20,832 nucleotides of DNA, from NCBI GenBank assembly GCA_014730295.1, contig WJIN01000316.1:1-20832 (forward strand), read 5' to 3'. The position numbers and the translations under genes are program-made. The notes beneath the pieces are model-generated. The model ran no database searches, was not told the DNA's origin, and saw only the letters and a list, made by a program, of their open reading frames with translations. Shown one piece after another: positions 1-8,189 of the stretch. The first letter of the stretch is position 1. Each line of letters opens with the position of its first letter. Source of the stretch: Promethearchaeota archaeon. Lineage in GTDB: Archaea; Asgardarchaeota; Lokiarchaeia; Sigynarchaeales; SOKP01.

Positions 1-58
1 ATCTCTATTATTTTTAAGAAACATTAGGAAATTACAAATCTCTTCACTGCTAAGGAAA

Positions 59-595
59 ATGTCAAAACCAAAAATGTCGATGAAATTAGTCGTTATTGGA
101 GACGGAAGTGTTGGAAAAACAACACTTTTACACCGGTACATCAATAGGGAGTTTATCGACACCACAACCATGACTATCGGTGTTGATTTTTATGTAAAAG
201 AAATCGAGATTGAAGATACCATTTGTCAGCTCAATTTATGGGATATTAGTGGACAGGACCGTTTCTTTTTTATGGTTGATAAATATATGCGGGGAGCAAG
301 TGGGGCTCTTTTATTGTATGATATTACAAGTATGACTAGTTTTGTAAATTTGGATAAATGGGTTAAAATTTTAAGAGAGAAGAACACCTCGAATTCGGAA
401 ATTCCTATCATTCTAATTGCTTCAAAATATGATTTAGAAGAATATTCAATCGTTGGGGATCTCTACGCTAAAAAGAAACAAACTAATTTAGGTTTAATCG
501 ATTATATAAAAACCTCTTCTAAAACGGGCAAAAATGTGGATTTAGCCTTTAAATCTATTGCTAAATATATTTTAGAACAGAAAAAGTCTGACTAA
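59..595 (+). CDS. Ras/Rab-type small GTPase
   Basis: This is a 178-residue Ras-superfamily GTPase that should bind and hydrolyse GTP and switch the activity of effector proteins. The P-loop GxxxxGKT spans residues 14-21, the switch I threonine is T39 (followed by IGVDF, Rab-like), and the G3 motif DISGQ covers 62-66 with the catalytic-type glutamine Q66. The G4 motif is SKYD (122-125) where NKxD is usual, so the asparagine is replaced by serine. G5 is TSSK at 152-155. Length is normal for a minimal G domain. The C-terminus ends in charged residues (EQKKSD) without cysteine, so no prenylation signal is seen. The ATG is preceded by AAGGA at 52-56, a reasonable ribosome-binding site. Rab-like G domains of this kind are abundant in Asgard archaea. 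The downstream neighbour is a membrane protein, and there is no obvious operon. Confidence 0.95.
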   Translation: MSKPKMSMKLVVIGDGSVGKTTLLHRYINREFIDTTTMTIGVDFYVKEIEIEDTICQLNLWDISGQDRFFFMVDKYMRGASGALLLYDITSMTSFVNLDKWVKILREKNTSNSEIPIILIASKYDLEEYSIVGDLYAKKKQTNLGLIDYIKTSSKTGKNVDLAFKSIAKYILEQKKSD

Positions 596-684
596 TCCTA
601 AAAATCCTTCAGAGAATTGTAATATCTAATTTTATTGAATGTATGAAAGGTGGATTTAATAAATAGCTATTCAATTCAGAACAA

Positions 685-692
685 TATATAAA
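685..692 (+). promoter_or_regulatory. Candidate TATA box upstream of the DedA-family gene
   Basis: TATATAAA lies about 60-70 bases before the likely start codons of the downstream gene, which would put transcription start near 712-718 in an archaeal promoter. Repeats surround it. AATAGCTA occurs on both sides (662-669 and 705-712), and CTATTA/TAATAG (694-699 and 704-709) forms a small inverted repeat just downstream. The whole interval is AT-rich, so this is only a candidate. Confidence 0.35.
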
Positions 693-733
693 TCTATTAG
701 TTTTAATAGCTAAAAACATTTACACTATTACGT

Positions 734-749
734 AATTTAATATTAAATT
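734..749. repeat. 16-bp perfect palindrome at the translation start region
   Basis: Positions 734-749 read the same on both strands (AATTTAATATTAAATT) and end two bases before the GTG at 751 and eleven before the ATG at 760. It could be a protein-binding site or affect translation start, but it contains only A and T in an AT-rich region, so chance is possible. Confidence 0.4.
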
Positions 750-759
750 TGTGATAAGA

Positions 760-1596
760 ATGAATGAATCAACAGAAAAGGACACAAGTGAAGATAGCCG
801 ATCATTTTCTAAAAAAGCTAAAGACTATTTTAAAAATTTGGTGGATTTCTCGTCTTATGATACAAAAACAATTCTATTTATGATTTTAGTAGTGATATTA
901 GTTGGTGTTTCTTTATTCCTTATATATATTCTCATTTTTGAAGATCCAACGATACTCTATAAAATAGTTATCGACTGGTTTGTAAATCCAATTCACCTTA
1001 TTGGAATCTGGGGAATATTTTTATTTGTCGGTGTTATGGCCATTCAAGGGCTGATTATACCAATTCCTTCCGAAATAGTATTATTTGCCTCAGGTATGAT
1101 CTGGGGGTTGTGGGTTGGAGGAGTAATGGGTATAATCGGTTCCGTAGCAGCTGGAATTCTCTGTTTTTATATCAGTAGGAGAGGTGGAAGACCACTGGCT
1201 GAAAAATTTGTAGGTTCGACGGCAATTGATATGGCAGACAATTTCATTCATAAATATGGTATTGGAGCTATTATATTCGCTCGGTTTCTTCCTTTTATCG
1301 CGTTTGATCCGATTAGTTATGCCAGTGGTATAGTCGATTTAGATTCGAAAAAATATACTCTAGCAACCTTTATCGGAAGTATTCCGCGAGCCTTTTTCTA
1401 TTCCTTTTTGGGATCTACTTTAAGCGCTGGACTCACTCTACCTGTAGATCTCTCTGAACTCCCCCTTGCTGAGATCGAAGCACAAGCTAATGCGTTTAAT
1501 TTGATTCTTGTGATAATCGCGCTAGTTTTGGGTGTGATGTTTATCGCGTATTATTTGGTAAGTAAATATTGGAGTAAAAAACTAGAAAAGGAATAA
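760..1596 (+). CDS. DedA/VTT-family membrane protein
   Basis: This is an integral membrane protein of the DedA (SNARE-associated/VTT) family, members of which have been linked to lipid movement between membrane leaflets and to membrane homeostasis. Counting from the GTG at 751, helices are visible near residues 41-62, 83-103, 110-142, 172-195, 205-225 and 250-272. The family hallmarks are the re-entrant segment with PIPSE (104-108, conserved glutamate E108) and the later FARFLPF segment (176-182) with the conserved arginine R178. The hydrophilic N-terminus is about 35 residues. I chose ATG 760 over GTG 751 (three residues longer) because neither has a Shine-Dalgarno site and ATG is the commoner start. 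The substrate cannot be told. The gene appears monocistronic, with an EamA transporter 38 bases downstream that has its own strong ribosome-binding site. Confidence 0.9.
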   Translation: MNESTEKDTSEDSRSFSKKAKDYFKNLVDFSSYDTKTILFMILVVILVGVSLFLIYILIFEDPTILYKIVIDWFVNPIHLIGIWGIFLFVGVMAIQGLIIPIPSEIVLFASGMIWGLWVGGVMGIIGSVAAGILCFYISRRGGRPLAEKFVGSTAIDMADNFIHKYGIGAIIFARFLPFIAFDPISYASGIVDLDSKKYTLATFIGSIPRAFFYSFLGSTLSAGLTLPVDLSELPLAEIEAQANAFNLILVIIALVLGVMFIAYYLVSKYWSKKLEKE

Positions 1597-1634
1597 ATTA
1601 AGAAAGACAACAACTGATAGGAGGTGTAAGTTAA

Positions 1635-2570
1635 TTGGAAAAAAACGAACAATATCAAGGATATCTGATAATGATTTTAGCGGTATTCTCTTGGAGTTTT
1701 AGTGAGATCATCGTAAAATTAATTCATGGTGCTGTAGGTGCGTTAACTCTATCATTTTTCCGTTTTATTATCGGCGGACTTTTTCTATTGCTTATTTTAG
1801 TGGCAAAACGAGATTTTTCTGGACTATTCTCTATTATTAAAAACAATTTCGGTCTTTTTCTCATTTCTAGCTGTTTTGCGTTTGGATTTTCAAATATTAT
1901 TTATTTTATTGGTGTGACCTTCACACAAGCAAATATCGCGGCTACGATATATACTACTTATCCCATTTGGATAACTATATATTCTATTTTCCTTTTAAAT
2001 GAAAAACAAAACCTCAAATTTAAGTTTTTTGGCATTTCTATCGGAGTTGTGGGTGTCAGTATCTTAATGACACATTTCAACTTTGCTGGATTATTCTCCC
2101 TTGAATATTTAGTAGGAAACATATTAGTTTTAATTGGGTCAATCATGTGGAGCTTGTATTCTGTGTTAGGGAAAAAAATTCAGCAAAAAGAACCAGAGAT
2201 CTCAAATTGTGCTTTAAAATACAGCACATTGTCGTCTCTGTTCGCAGCTATACCTGTAATTATCATTCTACCTTTTACATCAGAGTTTCAGACTTTTCTT
2301 ATATATAGTGCGTATGAATGGTTTTGGATTATCTTCTTAGGGGTAATATCGACGGGGTTTGGAATTTGGCTCTTATTTGAAGGAATTAGTAGAATGGAAG
2401 TTTCAAAAGGTATGTCATTGGCCTTTTTTAAACCGATATTCGCCACAATCCTTAGCTTTTTTATTCTTTCTGAGACTCCAACAATAATACTGTTAATTTC
2501 TATATTACTGGTAGTCATTTCCATCATTTTAATAAATCGAAACCCAAAATCTCTCCCAAATAATAACTAA
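1635..2570 (+). CDS. EamA-family (DMT superfamily) transporter
   Basis: This 311-residue protein has about ten hydrophobic helices in two repeated EamA halves (roughly residues 8-145 and 158-303), the usual size and layout for drug/metabolite exporters of the DMT superfamily. The first half starts with a segment (SWSFSEIIVKLIHG) typical of the EamA first helix. The start codon is TTG at 1635. It is supported by the best Shine-Dalgarno sequence in the region, AGGAGGTG at 1619-1626, eight bases upstream. The gene follows the DedA gene by 38 bases on the same strand and may share its transcript. The substrate is unknown: DMT members export amino acids, nucleosides, sugars or small metabolites. 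A second EamA transporter lies at 14774-15676. Confidence 0.92.
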   Translation: MEKNEQYQGYLIMILAVFSWSFSEIIVKLIHGAVGALTLSFFRFIIGGLFLLLILVAKRDFSGLFSIIKNNFGLFLISSCFAFGFSNIIYFIGVTFTQANIAATIYTTYPIWITIYSIFLLNEKQNLKFKFFGISIGVVGVSILMTHFNFAGLFSLEYLVGNILVLIGSIMWSLYSVLGKKIQQKEPEISNCALKYSTLSSLFAAIPVIIILPFTSEFQTFLIYSAYEWFWIIFLGVISTGFGIWLLFEGISRMEVSKGMSLAFFKPIFATILSFFILSETPTIILLISILLVVISIILINRNPKSLPNNN

Positions 2571-2745
2571 AAAAGTTATATAGGATTTAAATTCGAATTC
2601 CTGCACAGTTTAGGTTTAGTTACTTTTCAATGGTGTAAAGTTTGTTCGTGATATTTGATATAAAATGAACATTTTTGTCATTATTTTTAAGATTGCGATT
2701 TTATCATATTGATAGAATAATTAATAAAATACCCTAAAAATTCAA

Positions 2746-2994
2746 ATGAAAATTTCAGTTAATTTTTCGCACCTTCTTTTAGAAAATTCATTAGAAGACC
2801 TAGATTGGTTGAAAAATGAATTTATGATGCTATTTGGAAAAAAAGAATTATATGAAGATGATATTGTTCTCGCAAAGAATGTTTTGGATTATTTTATTGA
2901 AAATCTAATGCTCCATCAAGATGGGGTTTTTCTAGAAAGACTTTCTGGTACATTAAAAGAACTTCAATCAAATTATCCAAACCTTTTCAATTAA
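2746..2994 (+). CDS. Small protein of unknown function (82 residues)
   Basis: I do not recognise this gene. It encodes an acidic, leucine-rich 82-residue protein predicted to be almost wholly helical, with no membrane segment, no cysteine and no nucleotide-binding motif. The start is an ATG with no Shine-Dalgarno site. GATATAAAATG at about 2657-2667 could supply a promoter. It stands alone between an EamA transporter and the longin-like protein, with gaps of 175 and 230 bases. Codon use looks like its neighbours and the reading frame is clean, so it is probably real, though the length leaves some doubt. Confidence 0.6.
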   Translation: MKISVNFSHLLLENSLEDLDWLKNEFMMLFGKKELYEDDIVLAKNVLDYFIENLMLHQDGVFLERLSGTLKELQSNYPNLFN

Positions 2995-3171
2995 ATATTC
3001 TCGTATCTAACTTTAACGGATTTTACAAACTCCTTTAAAGATGAGATTTTCGCTCAGTTTAACAGATTTAACCTTAATATAAATTATAAAACTCTCTAAA
3101 TTTTTTACCTAAAACAGAATTCTTTCTATTCTAACTGAAAGTAAAATAAAGGTTTTTATAAGAGAGTAAGA

Positions 3172-3180
3172 TATAAAAAT
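3172..3180 (+). promoter_or_regulatory. Candidate TATA box for the longin-like gene
   Basis: TATAAAAAT at 3172-3180 lies 45-53 bases before the ATG at 3225, after a purine-rich stretch that could act as a TFB-recognition element. A second TATA-like site (TTTTTATAAG, 3153-3162) lies just upstream. The region is AT-rich, so either could be fortuitous. Confidence 0.3.
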
Positions 3181-3224
3181 ATAAGGATATATGAATAATT
3201 ATTTCAAAGATTCATCTTTTTTTC

Positions 3225-4325
3225 ATGGAGCGAATAGCAATAATATATTGGAATAAGAGCAGCGGACCAGAATCGGTTTTACAATATCCTCCAGAAGAGG
3301 ATTCTTTATCAAAGGACCTCCTTCTAAAGATATGGGCGAAACATGAACTAAGCAAAGATGAAAAAATGGTCGATTTTATTCCAGAAAATTCAGATAAGCG
3401 CTATATTTCCATCATCCAGAAATATGAAGGGGAAATTTATTTTTTAGTTTTGGTTTATCAAAAGACAGATAGTATAGATACAATCATAGCCGAATATCCC
3501 GATATTTTAGCTAATATATCAAAAAATCTTATTCAACTAATTAATACAAATAAAATAACCAGGGCAATTTCAGAAGCTTTCAATACCATAAAAAACTATT
3601 CAAAATTGGATAAAGAACAAAACTATCTTAATTTTTTTAAAGATAAAATTAAATTTACCATTCTAAAAATTTTAAGAAGTGGTGTAATATCCAAGAACAA
3701 ACTGAAAGACATTTTAAAGCATGATTATGGTTTTACCACAATAAATATTGATTTAATCTTAATGTCATTTATTCGAGAAAATCTAATAGTTAAACGAAAC
3801 GTTCCTGGGAGTGTTGATTGTTATTTTCTTATAAACGATTTAACTTGTACTCGATTACCTCCGCAAAATATATCAAAGTTTTTCGAAAACATCGATCATC
3901 CTAATAAAAATGAAATAATCTATAAATATAAAAAAGCTCTAGTTAATTTCTTTAATAATTATGATTGTACTCAAGATAATAATTTAACGATAATATTAAA
4001 CCTTCTAAGCGATAAATCCGTTCTCCCTCTAATTAAATCACTGCGAGAAACCCATCTTACAGTTAAAAAAACTTTAAATACGCTGAATAACAATGAAGGG
4101 CTTTTTAATGAATTATTGAACCAAAAATTCATTTTTGAATCAAATGGTTTTGTATTTCTTTTAACTGACATACGTTTCATCAAATTTATACCTTCTTTTA
4201 TTATTAAACAGTTAATTTCGAAATACGAAGAAGGCCAAATTTCTCTAAATGAATATCTTTCTCATGTTGAAATTTTACTGAAATTGTTACGAGAAACCAA
4301 AGACATTCGCTATGAAATCCTATAA
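3225..4325 (+). CDS. Longin-like plus winged-helix protein, candidate GTPase regulator
   Basis: No exact family is recognised. The N-terminus (residues 1-105) has a beta-beta-alpha-beta-beta-alpha pattern with IAIIYWNKSSGPE at 4-16 and a YP at 21-22. This 'GP...YP' signature recalls the longin domains of eukaryotic NPRL2/3, DENN and Mon1/Ccz1 proteins. Residues 135-210 look like a winged helix (FKDKIKFTILKILRSGVIS followed by a recognition-helix-like stretch and a beta wing), and about 230-345 may hold a second one. There are no transmembrane segments. Longin plus winged-helix architecture is known from NPRL2/3, which regulate Rag GTPases. A GTPase gene lies 500 bases downstream on the opposite strand, but the two are not an operon. 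The start ATG follows the promoter candidate at 3172 by about 45 bases. The link to GTPases is inference; the winged helices could equally bind DNA. Confidence 0.6.
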   Translation: MERIAIIYWNKSSGPESVLQYPPEEDSLSKDLLLKIWAKHELSKDEKMVDFIPENSDKRYISIIQKYEGEIYFLVLVYQKTDSIDTIIAEYPDILANISKNLIQLINTNKITRAISEAFNTIKNYSKLDKEQNYLNFFKDKIKFTILKILRSGVISKNKLKDILKHDYGFTTINIDLILMSFIRENLIVKRNVPGSVDCYFLINDLTCTRLPPQNISKFFENIDHPNKNEIIYKYKKALVNFFNNYDCTQDNNLTIILNLLSDKSVLPLIKSLRETHLTVKKTLNTLNNNEGLFNELLNQKFIFESNGFVFLLTDIRFIKFIPSFIIKQLISKYEEGQISLNEYLSHVEILLKLLRETKDIRYEIL

Positions 4326-4401
4326 GAAGTAAAGGAAAATTAATAATTCAGAAATTTATTCGGGATTAATTTTAGTTTACTTATTTTTTTGGCTATATTC
4401 T

Positions 4402-4770
4402 ATGGATATTGCTGCTTTTCTTGGAGAATACCAGAGAGTATTTCAAATTGAATTCAAGGAATTCTTAACCATTTACCTTGTCATATTCGTAATAATCTTG
4501 TTGGTAACGGGGGTCTTATTTGCTAGAGATTCGCTTAAGTCATCTGAGGCAGAGGTGAAGTTAAAAGGAAAATTCTTGTTAGCCGCTTTCATTTCTTTTA
4601 GTGTGGGTGCGGCACTTGATGCAATTACTGGACTAATCTTTTCAGATATATTAGAATTTCCACTAAACAGTCCAATAATTGCAATTTTTGTTATAATAGT
4701 GAGGAGTGTATTAATCTCAAGTGCAATTGAATTCTATGCAAGGTTTATTTTACCCCCTTTCATAAAATGA
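4402..4770 (+). CDS. Small membrane protein with three helices, unknown function
   Basis: This unrecognised 122-residue protein has three strongly hydrophobic segments at roughly residues 22-41, 57-80 and 91-118. A short charged loop (about 42-56, rich in Lys and Glu) separates the first two. The N-terminal 20 residues are amphipathic. No catalytic motif or cysteine pair is visible. The ATG at 4402 lacks a Shine-Dalgarno site. It follows the longin-like gene by 76 bases on the same strand and may be co-transcribed; a nine-T run at 4807-4815 lies downstream. The role cannot be inferred. Confidence 0.65.
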   Translation: MDIAAFLGEYQRVFQIEFKEFLTIYLVIFVIILLVTGVLFARDSLKSSEAEVKLKGKFLLAAFISFSVGAALDAITGLIFSDILEFPLNSPIIAIFVIIVRSVLISSAIEFYARFILPPFIK

Positions 4771-4806
4771 ATTTTTCAAAAGGAAACCTAAAGAAATTTC
4801 ATTTTC

Positions 4807-4815
4807 TTTTTTTTT
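4807..4815 (+). terminator. Poly-T terminator candidate after the 4402-4770 gene
   Basis: Nine consecutive T residues lie 37 bases past the stop codon, in the short gap between convergent genes. Archaeal polymerases commonly terminate at oligo-T tracts without a hairpin, so the position and sequence fit. Confidence 0.45.
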
Positions 4816-4827
4816 AATAATCGCATT

Positions 4828-5502
4828 CTATAAAATCGGAAGGTCTAATTCTTCACTATCAGTGGGAGCTCTTCCGTTTCCGTATATTTGATATAATACA
4901 GTTCTTCGGGAACATTCTTGAAAGCTTTCGAATATATTTTTATGTTTATCATACAAAGCACAAGTTTCAAAAATTTTTGGATTCCAAGGAGAAAGTGGAC
5001 TGCCCGAATTATACCAAAGCTTTTCTTGTTCAAGAATCTGCTTAAAATCTTCAATCTTAATTACATTCTCAAGATCTTGTTTATTTAACATTACTACCAT
5101 AGGAATTTCCTTTATGAGCTTTTGATCTGCTAGATTCTTAAGTTCTTTAAGAAATTCAATATTTTCTTCGATTAAACGTATTTGTGAGTCTACTACGAAA
5201 ACAATTCCATCCGTCCCTTCGAAGACTCTTTGTCTAAGAGAAGAAAAACTTTTCTGACCCGCTACGGTATATACAAAGTAAAAAACCCTCTCTTGTTTTT
5301 TAGATTGAAACAGTCCCCTATCAAAATAAAGAGTTGACCCGCTACTTCTTCCTATCTTTGTTAAATTTCCGATGGGAACAATATCTTTTTTCTGCTCTTT
5401 TGTAAGACGAAATAACGTATCTAAAATTGTTGTTTTCCCTGATGCGTACATTCCAAAAAAAAGAATCTTTATATAGATCTTTCCTTCTTTTACTAAGACC
5501 AT
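4828..5502 (-). CDS. MglA/Arf-like small GTPase
   Basis: This 224-residue G-domain protein has its P-loop GMYASGKT at residues 17-24. The G3 region reads YTVAGQ (78-83), with threonine T79 where Ras-like proteins have the DxxGQ aspartate; that is the hallmark of the MglA branch. G4 is NKQD (140-143) and G5 is ETCA (179-182), also MglA-like. MglA proteins set polarity in bacteria and pair with the roadblock protein MglB, and Asgard archaea carry many relatives. Insertions at about residues 35-70 and 160-178 and a C-terminal extension after residue 183 make it longer than a minimal G domain. No lipid-attachment cysteine is seen at the C-terminus. The gene is on the minus strand, convergent with the preceding membrane protein, and the downstream-strand neighbour is a dehydrogenase. 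A possible roadblock partner lies at 17404-17778. Confidence 0.88.
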   Translation of the reverse strand: MVLVKEGKIYIKILFFGMYASGKTTILDTLFRLTKEQKKDIVPIGNLTKIGRSSGSTLYFDRGLFQSKKQERVFYFVYTVAGQKSFSSLRQRVFEGTDGIVFVVDSQIRLIEENIEFLKELKNLADQKLIKEIPMVVMLNKQDLENVIKIEDFKQILEQEKLWYNSGSPLSPWNPKIFETCALYDKHKNIFESFQECSRRTVLYQIYGNGRAPTDSEELDLPIL

Positions 5503-5694
5503 TTATTTTTCCACAAATTTTCAAGTATTTATTTCGCTTCCTCTCTTCTAAGAATAGGATTTCTTAGTAGAATAAACTTTGGAATTTCTATATATATATT
5601 TATTATCTACACTTAAATAATTTATTTTGTTCTAAATTATAAAAATTTTCCAAATTCTTTCATCAAAAGAAAAGTTAGAATAAAAAGAAATAAA

Positions 5695-6576
5695 TTATTT
5701 ATACCTTTCTAATAAGAATTGGGCTAATCTCCACTGTTTTCTTACATTTTCATAGACATTAGGCTCTTGTTCTTCTAAATATTTTTTGAGTGTATCCCAA
5801 TTCTCTTTATTTTCATTGGGAATATCACTTAATAGATCAATAAATTGTTCAAATTCATTTGGAAAGATTAACTCATCGTTTACTCTATTTGCCTCATTTG
5901 AAAGCAAGAAAAGAAAATAATCATTCAATTTTTGCGGTTTCATAACACTTGGAGGAGCATTTCCATCACCAGCTTTATCCCCGCGTAATAATTGAGTATC
6001 AACCATAGTGGGCAAGATCATATTAATATTAAAATTTTCACGTCTGTATTCTAACGCTAAGGCTTTTTGAAAACCTACAACAGCATATTTACTTGCTGTA
6101 TATGCAGCGAATTTCGGCATTGCCGCAGGATATGCGGCGCTTCCGGTAATGATGAATTGGGATTTATCTTTCTTGTCATCCTTTTTTAGATGCGGAAAGC
6201 AAGCCTTAAAGGTATGAAAAACGCCTAAAATGTTTACATCGAGAATTTGAGAAAATTTATCTGATGCGAACTCATGGGTATCCCATCTTCCCGACATTCC
6301 TGCATTTGCTATGACCCCATTAAGCACCCCGTATTCATTGCTAAAGAAATTAAATAGTTCCTCTACTTCTTCATAATTGGTAATATCCGCCGTTTTTACC
6401 GCAACTTTCACATCCGAATTTACTTTTTCAATCTCTTGTTTAGTTTCTTGTAATTCCTCTAGAGTTCGGGAGGTCAGACCAATATTTGCGCCCTCTTTAC
6501 CACACGCTATGGCAATTGCTCTCCCGATACCTCGACCAGATCCCGTGATCACAATATTCTTGTTTTGTAATAACAT
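5695..6576 (-). CDS. Short-chain dehydrogenase/reductase (SDR)
   Basis: This 293-residue protein is a classical SDR, using NAD(P)H to oxidise or reduce an alcohol/carbonyl group. The cofactor-binding TGSGRGIG spans residues 11-18, NAG is at 91-93, and the catalytic tetrad is N115, S146, Y159 and K163 (YxxxK in AYTASKYAV). An arginine-containing stretch after the second strand (TSR, 35-37) suggests NADPH preference, though this is only a hint. The length is 40 residues above the family norm because of a C-terminal helical extension (about 245-293) rich in Glu and Asn. The substrate is not predictable. The gene stands alone, divergent from the surface protein at 6845, with a 268-base AT-rich gap in which I see no other gene. 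Confidence 0.92.
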   Translation of the reverse strand: MLLQNKNIVITGSGRGIGRAIAIACGKEGANIGLTSRTLEELQETKQEIEKVNSDVKVAVKTADITNYEEVEELFNFFSNEYGVLNGVIANAGMSGRWDTHEFASDKFSQILDVNILGVFHTFKACFPHLKKDDKKDKSQFIITGSAAYPAAMPKFAAYTASKYAVVGFQKALALEYRRENFNINMILPTMVDTQLLRGDKAGDGNAPPSVMKPQKLNDYFLFLLSNEANRVNDELIFPNEFEQFIDLLSDIPNENKENWDTLKKYLEEQEPNVYENVRKQWRLAQFLLERYK

Positions 6577-6844
6577 TATAAACCAACATACTGTTTTTAT
6601 TATTTTATTATAATATTTTTAGGGATTATATTTAATCAATTTTGTTATGGATTAAATGATGTTTTTTTGATTATTAAATAGATTTTAAATATTGAATTTC
6701 GATTCATTTTTATATTGAAAAAGCAAATTCTATGAAAAGCTCAATATTTATAAAAAAGTTCTTCTATTAAATGAATAATTAACCCTTATTTTAATATAAT
6801 TTTTGGGATAAGAGCTTAAATTAGGGTTTTGAGGTAAGATAAAT

Positions 6845-8158
6845 TTGAAAAATAAAAAAAGTATTTTAATTATTGGATTGCTTATTTTAGTACCCGTGCT
6901 TTTCTTTTCTAATAATTATAAATTGGAGAATAAGCAACTCAGTAAAAACCTAAATATCTCTTCAATTGAGAATTTTAATTATGATTGGCAAAATAACTCG
7001 AATTGGCATAAAGATGACAGTATTTCTACAGCGGAGTTAGATCTTATCTATTCTGAAGAATTCTCTGAAGATAAGAACTGTCTTTATCAGTGGACAAAAA
7101 TAATCTATAAAGATGTTGAAAATTCAGAGGTTGCCTTCCGATTTACTTGTACTTTCGAAAATGGAGATGGTCTTGATTTTGCGAACAAGAAAGTAGTAGA
7201 TTGGAATCAATTAGATTATATTCATCCAACCCTTACAACAGATACACCCCTTTCTTCTGAAGCAGCATTAGGAGATATGTGCCATTCTGAAAGATATTTT
7301 AACGGTTTTGACATATATAATGGCACGTCTGCCTCAATCAATTTTACAAGGAAAATTTATGGTGGCTATTCGATAGTTGAGCCAGAAAGAGAACCTATTG
7401 CTAAAATTGACTTTCGAAGCTCTCCAATTAGGATAGGAGATACTTCAGTACGTACTGAGGATTATATTTCTGATGAGAATATAGTCTCTAAAAAAAGTAT
7501 TGTGAATTTGGATGTACACTTAAACGCCACTATGGGAATTGAAGGAAATAATGTATCGATACCCGTCTTATTTACATTTGAGATAAATCATACTCTTGAC
7601 TATACCAAATATAAATACGGGATGAATGTAAATTGGTCAGTGATGAAGGATTTTGCAAATAAAGCTAATCTTCAAACAGGCGATTCATATTTCTTGATTT
7701 CTAAAGATGGTTTACAGATGACGATCTATGAACCAGAACAAGTAGGGTATTTTAGTTTTGAGACAAATACCAAAAATGATACTGCATATTTCAGAAGAAA
7801 TAATTATGATCTTTCTCGATTTGAATTCACAACTAATTACACAATCATGAACAATGGGATACCAAATATTAATACTAACGAAACCGTTAGGAAATACTTC
7901 CGAGATGCGGGGAATAACACGGTTGATCACAGTACAGAGTCGAGAATTTTCGTTATATATGATGGGTTTGAATATAATATCTCTTCTGGTTTTGAATTCG
8001 ATCCAACTTTTACAGTGTTCATTGTAGGGGGTTCTGAAATTCCGTTTTTAGACGTGGTGATAATTATTATCATAATCAGTTCTATAGCGTTTATAGCCAT
8101 TGGAGGGTATTTATTATATCGAAAGAAGAAGAGAAGTACTATTGCTCATTTTAATTAA
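6845..8158 (+). CDS. Membrane-anchored, probably glycosylated surface protein
   Basis: No family is recognised. The protein has an N-terminal hydrophobic segment (about residues 6-22 after KNKK, a signal peptide or anchor). It ends with a C-terminal transmembrane helix (about 404-425) followed by a basic tail (RKKKR). The ~370 residues between look beta-rich and should lie outside the cell. They contain about a dozen N-x-S/T sequons (for example NGT, NAT, NHT, NYT, NET, NNT), as in archaeal surface glycoproteins. Three cysteines are seen in the first third of the ectodomain. The start is TTG at 6845, supported by GAGGT at 6831-6835. The upstream gap is AT-rich and the gene looks monocistronic, with a T8 run after the stop. 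The role may be an S-layer-associated or binding protein. Confidence 0.75.
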   Translation: MKNKKSILIIGLLILVPVLFFSNNYKLENKQLSKNLNISSIENFNYDWQNNSNWHKDDSISTAELDLIYSEEFSEDKNCLYQWTKIIYKDVENSEVAFRFTCTFENGDGLDFANKKVVDWNQLDYIHPTLTTDTPLSSEAALGDMCHSERYFNGFDIYNGTSASINFTRKIYGGYSIVEPEREPIAKIDFRSSPIRIGDTSVRTEDYISDENIVSKKSIVNLDVHLNATMGIEGNNVSIPVLFTFEINHTLDYTKYKYGMNVNWSVMKDFANKANLQTGDSYFLISKDGLQMTIYEPEQVGYFSFETNTKNDTAYFRRNNYDLSRFEFTTNYTIMNNGIPNINTNETVRKYFRDAGNNTVDHSTESRIFVIYDGFEYNISSGFEFDPTFTVFIVGGSEIPFLDVVIIIIIISSIAFIAIGGYLLYRKKKRSTIAHFN

Positions 8159-8171
8159 CTATTTCAATTTA

Positions 8172-8179
8172 TTTTTTTT
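8172..8179 (+). terminator. Poly-T terminator candidate after the surface-protein gene
   Basis: A run of eight T residues lies 13 bases past the stop codon of the surface protein and before the convergent oxidoreductase gene, which fits oligo-T termination in archaea. Confidence 0.45.
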
Positions 8180-8189
8180 CTACCTTTTA

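Noticed and set aside
751..759. GTG at 751 as start of the DedA-family gene
   Set aside because: It adds only three residues, has no ribosome-binding site and lies against a palindrome; ATG 760 is preferred, though not excluded.
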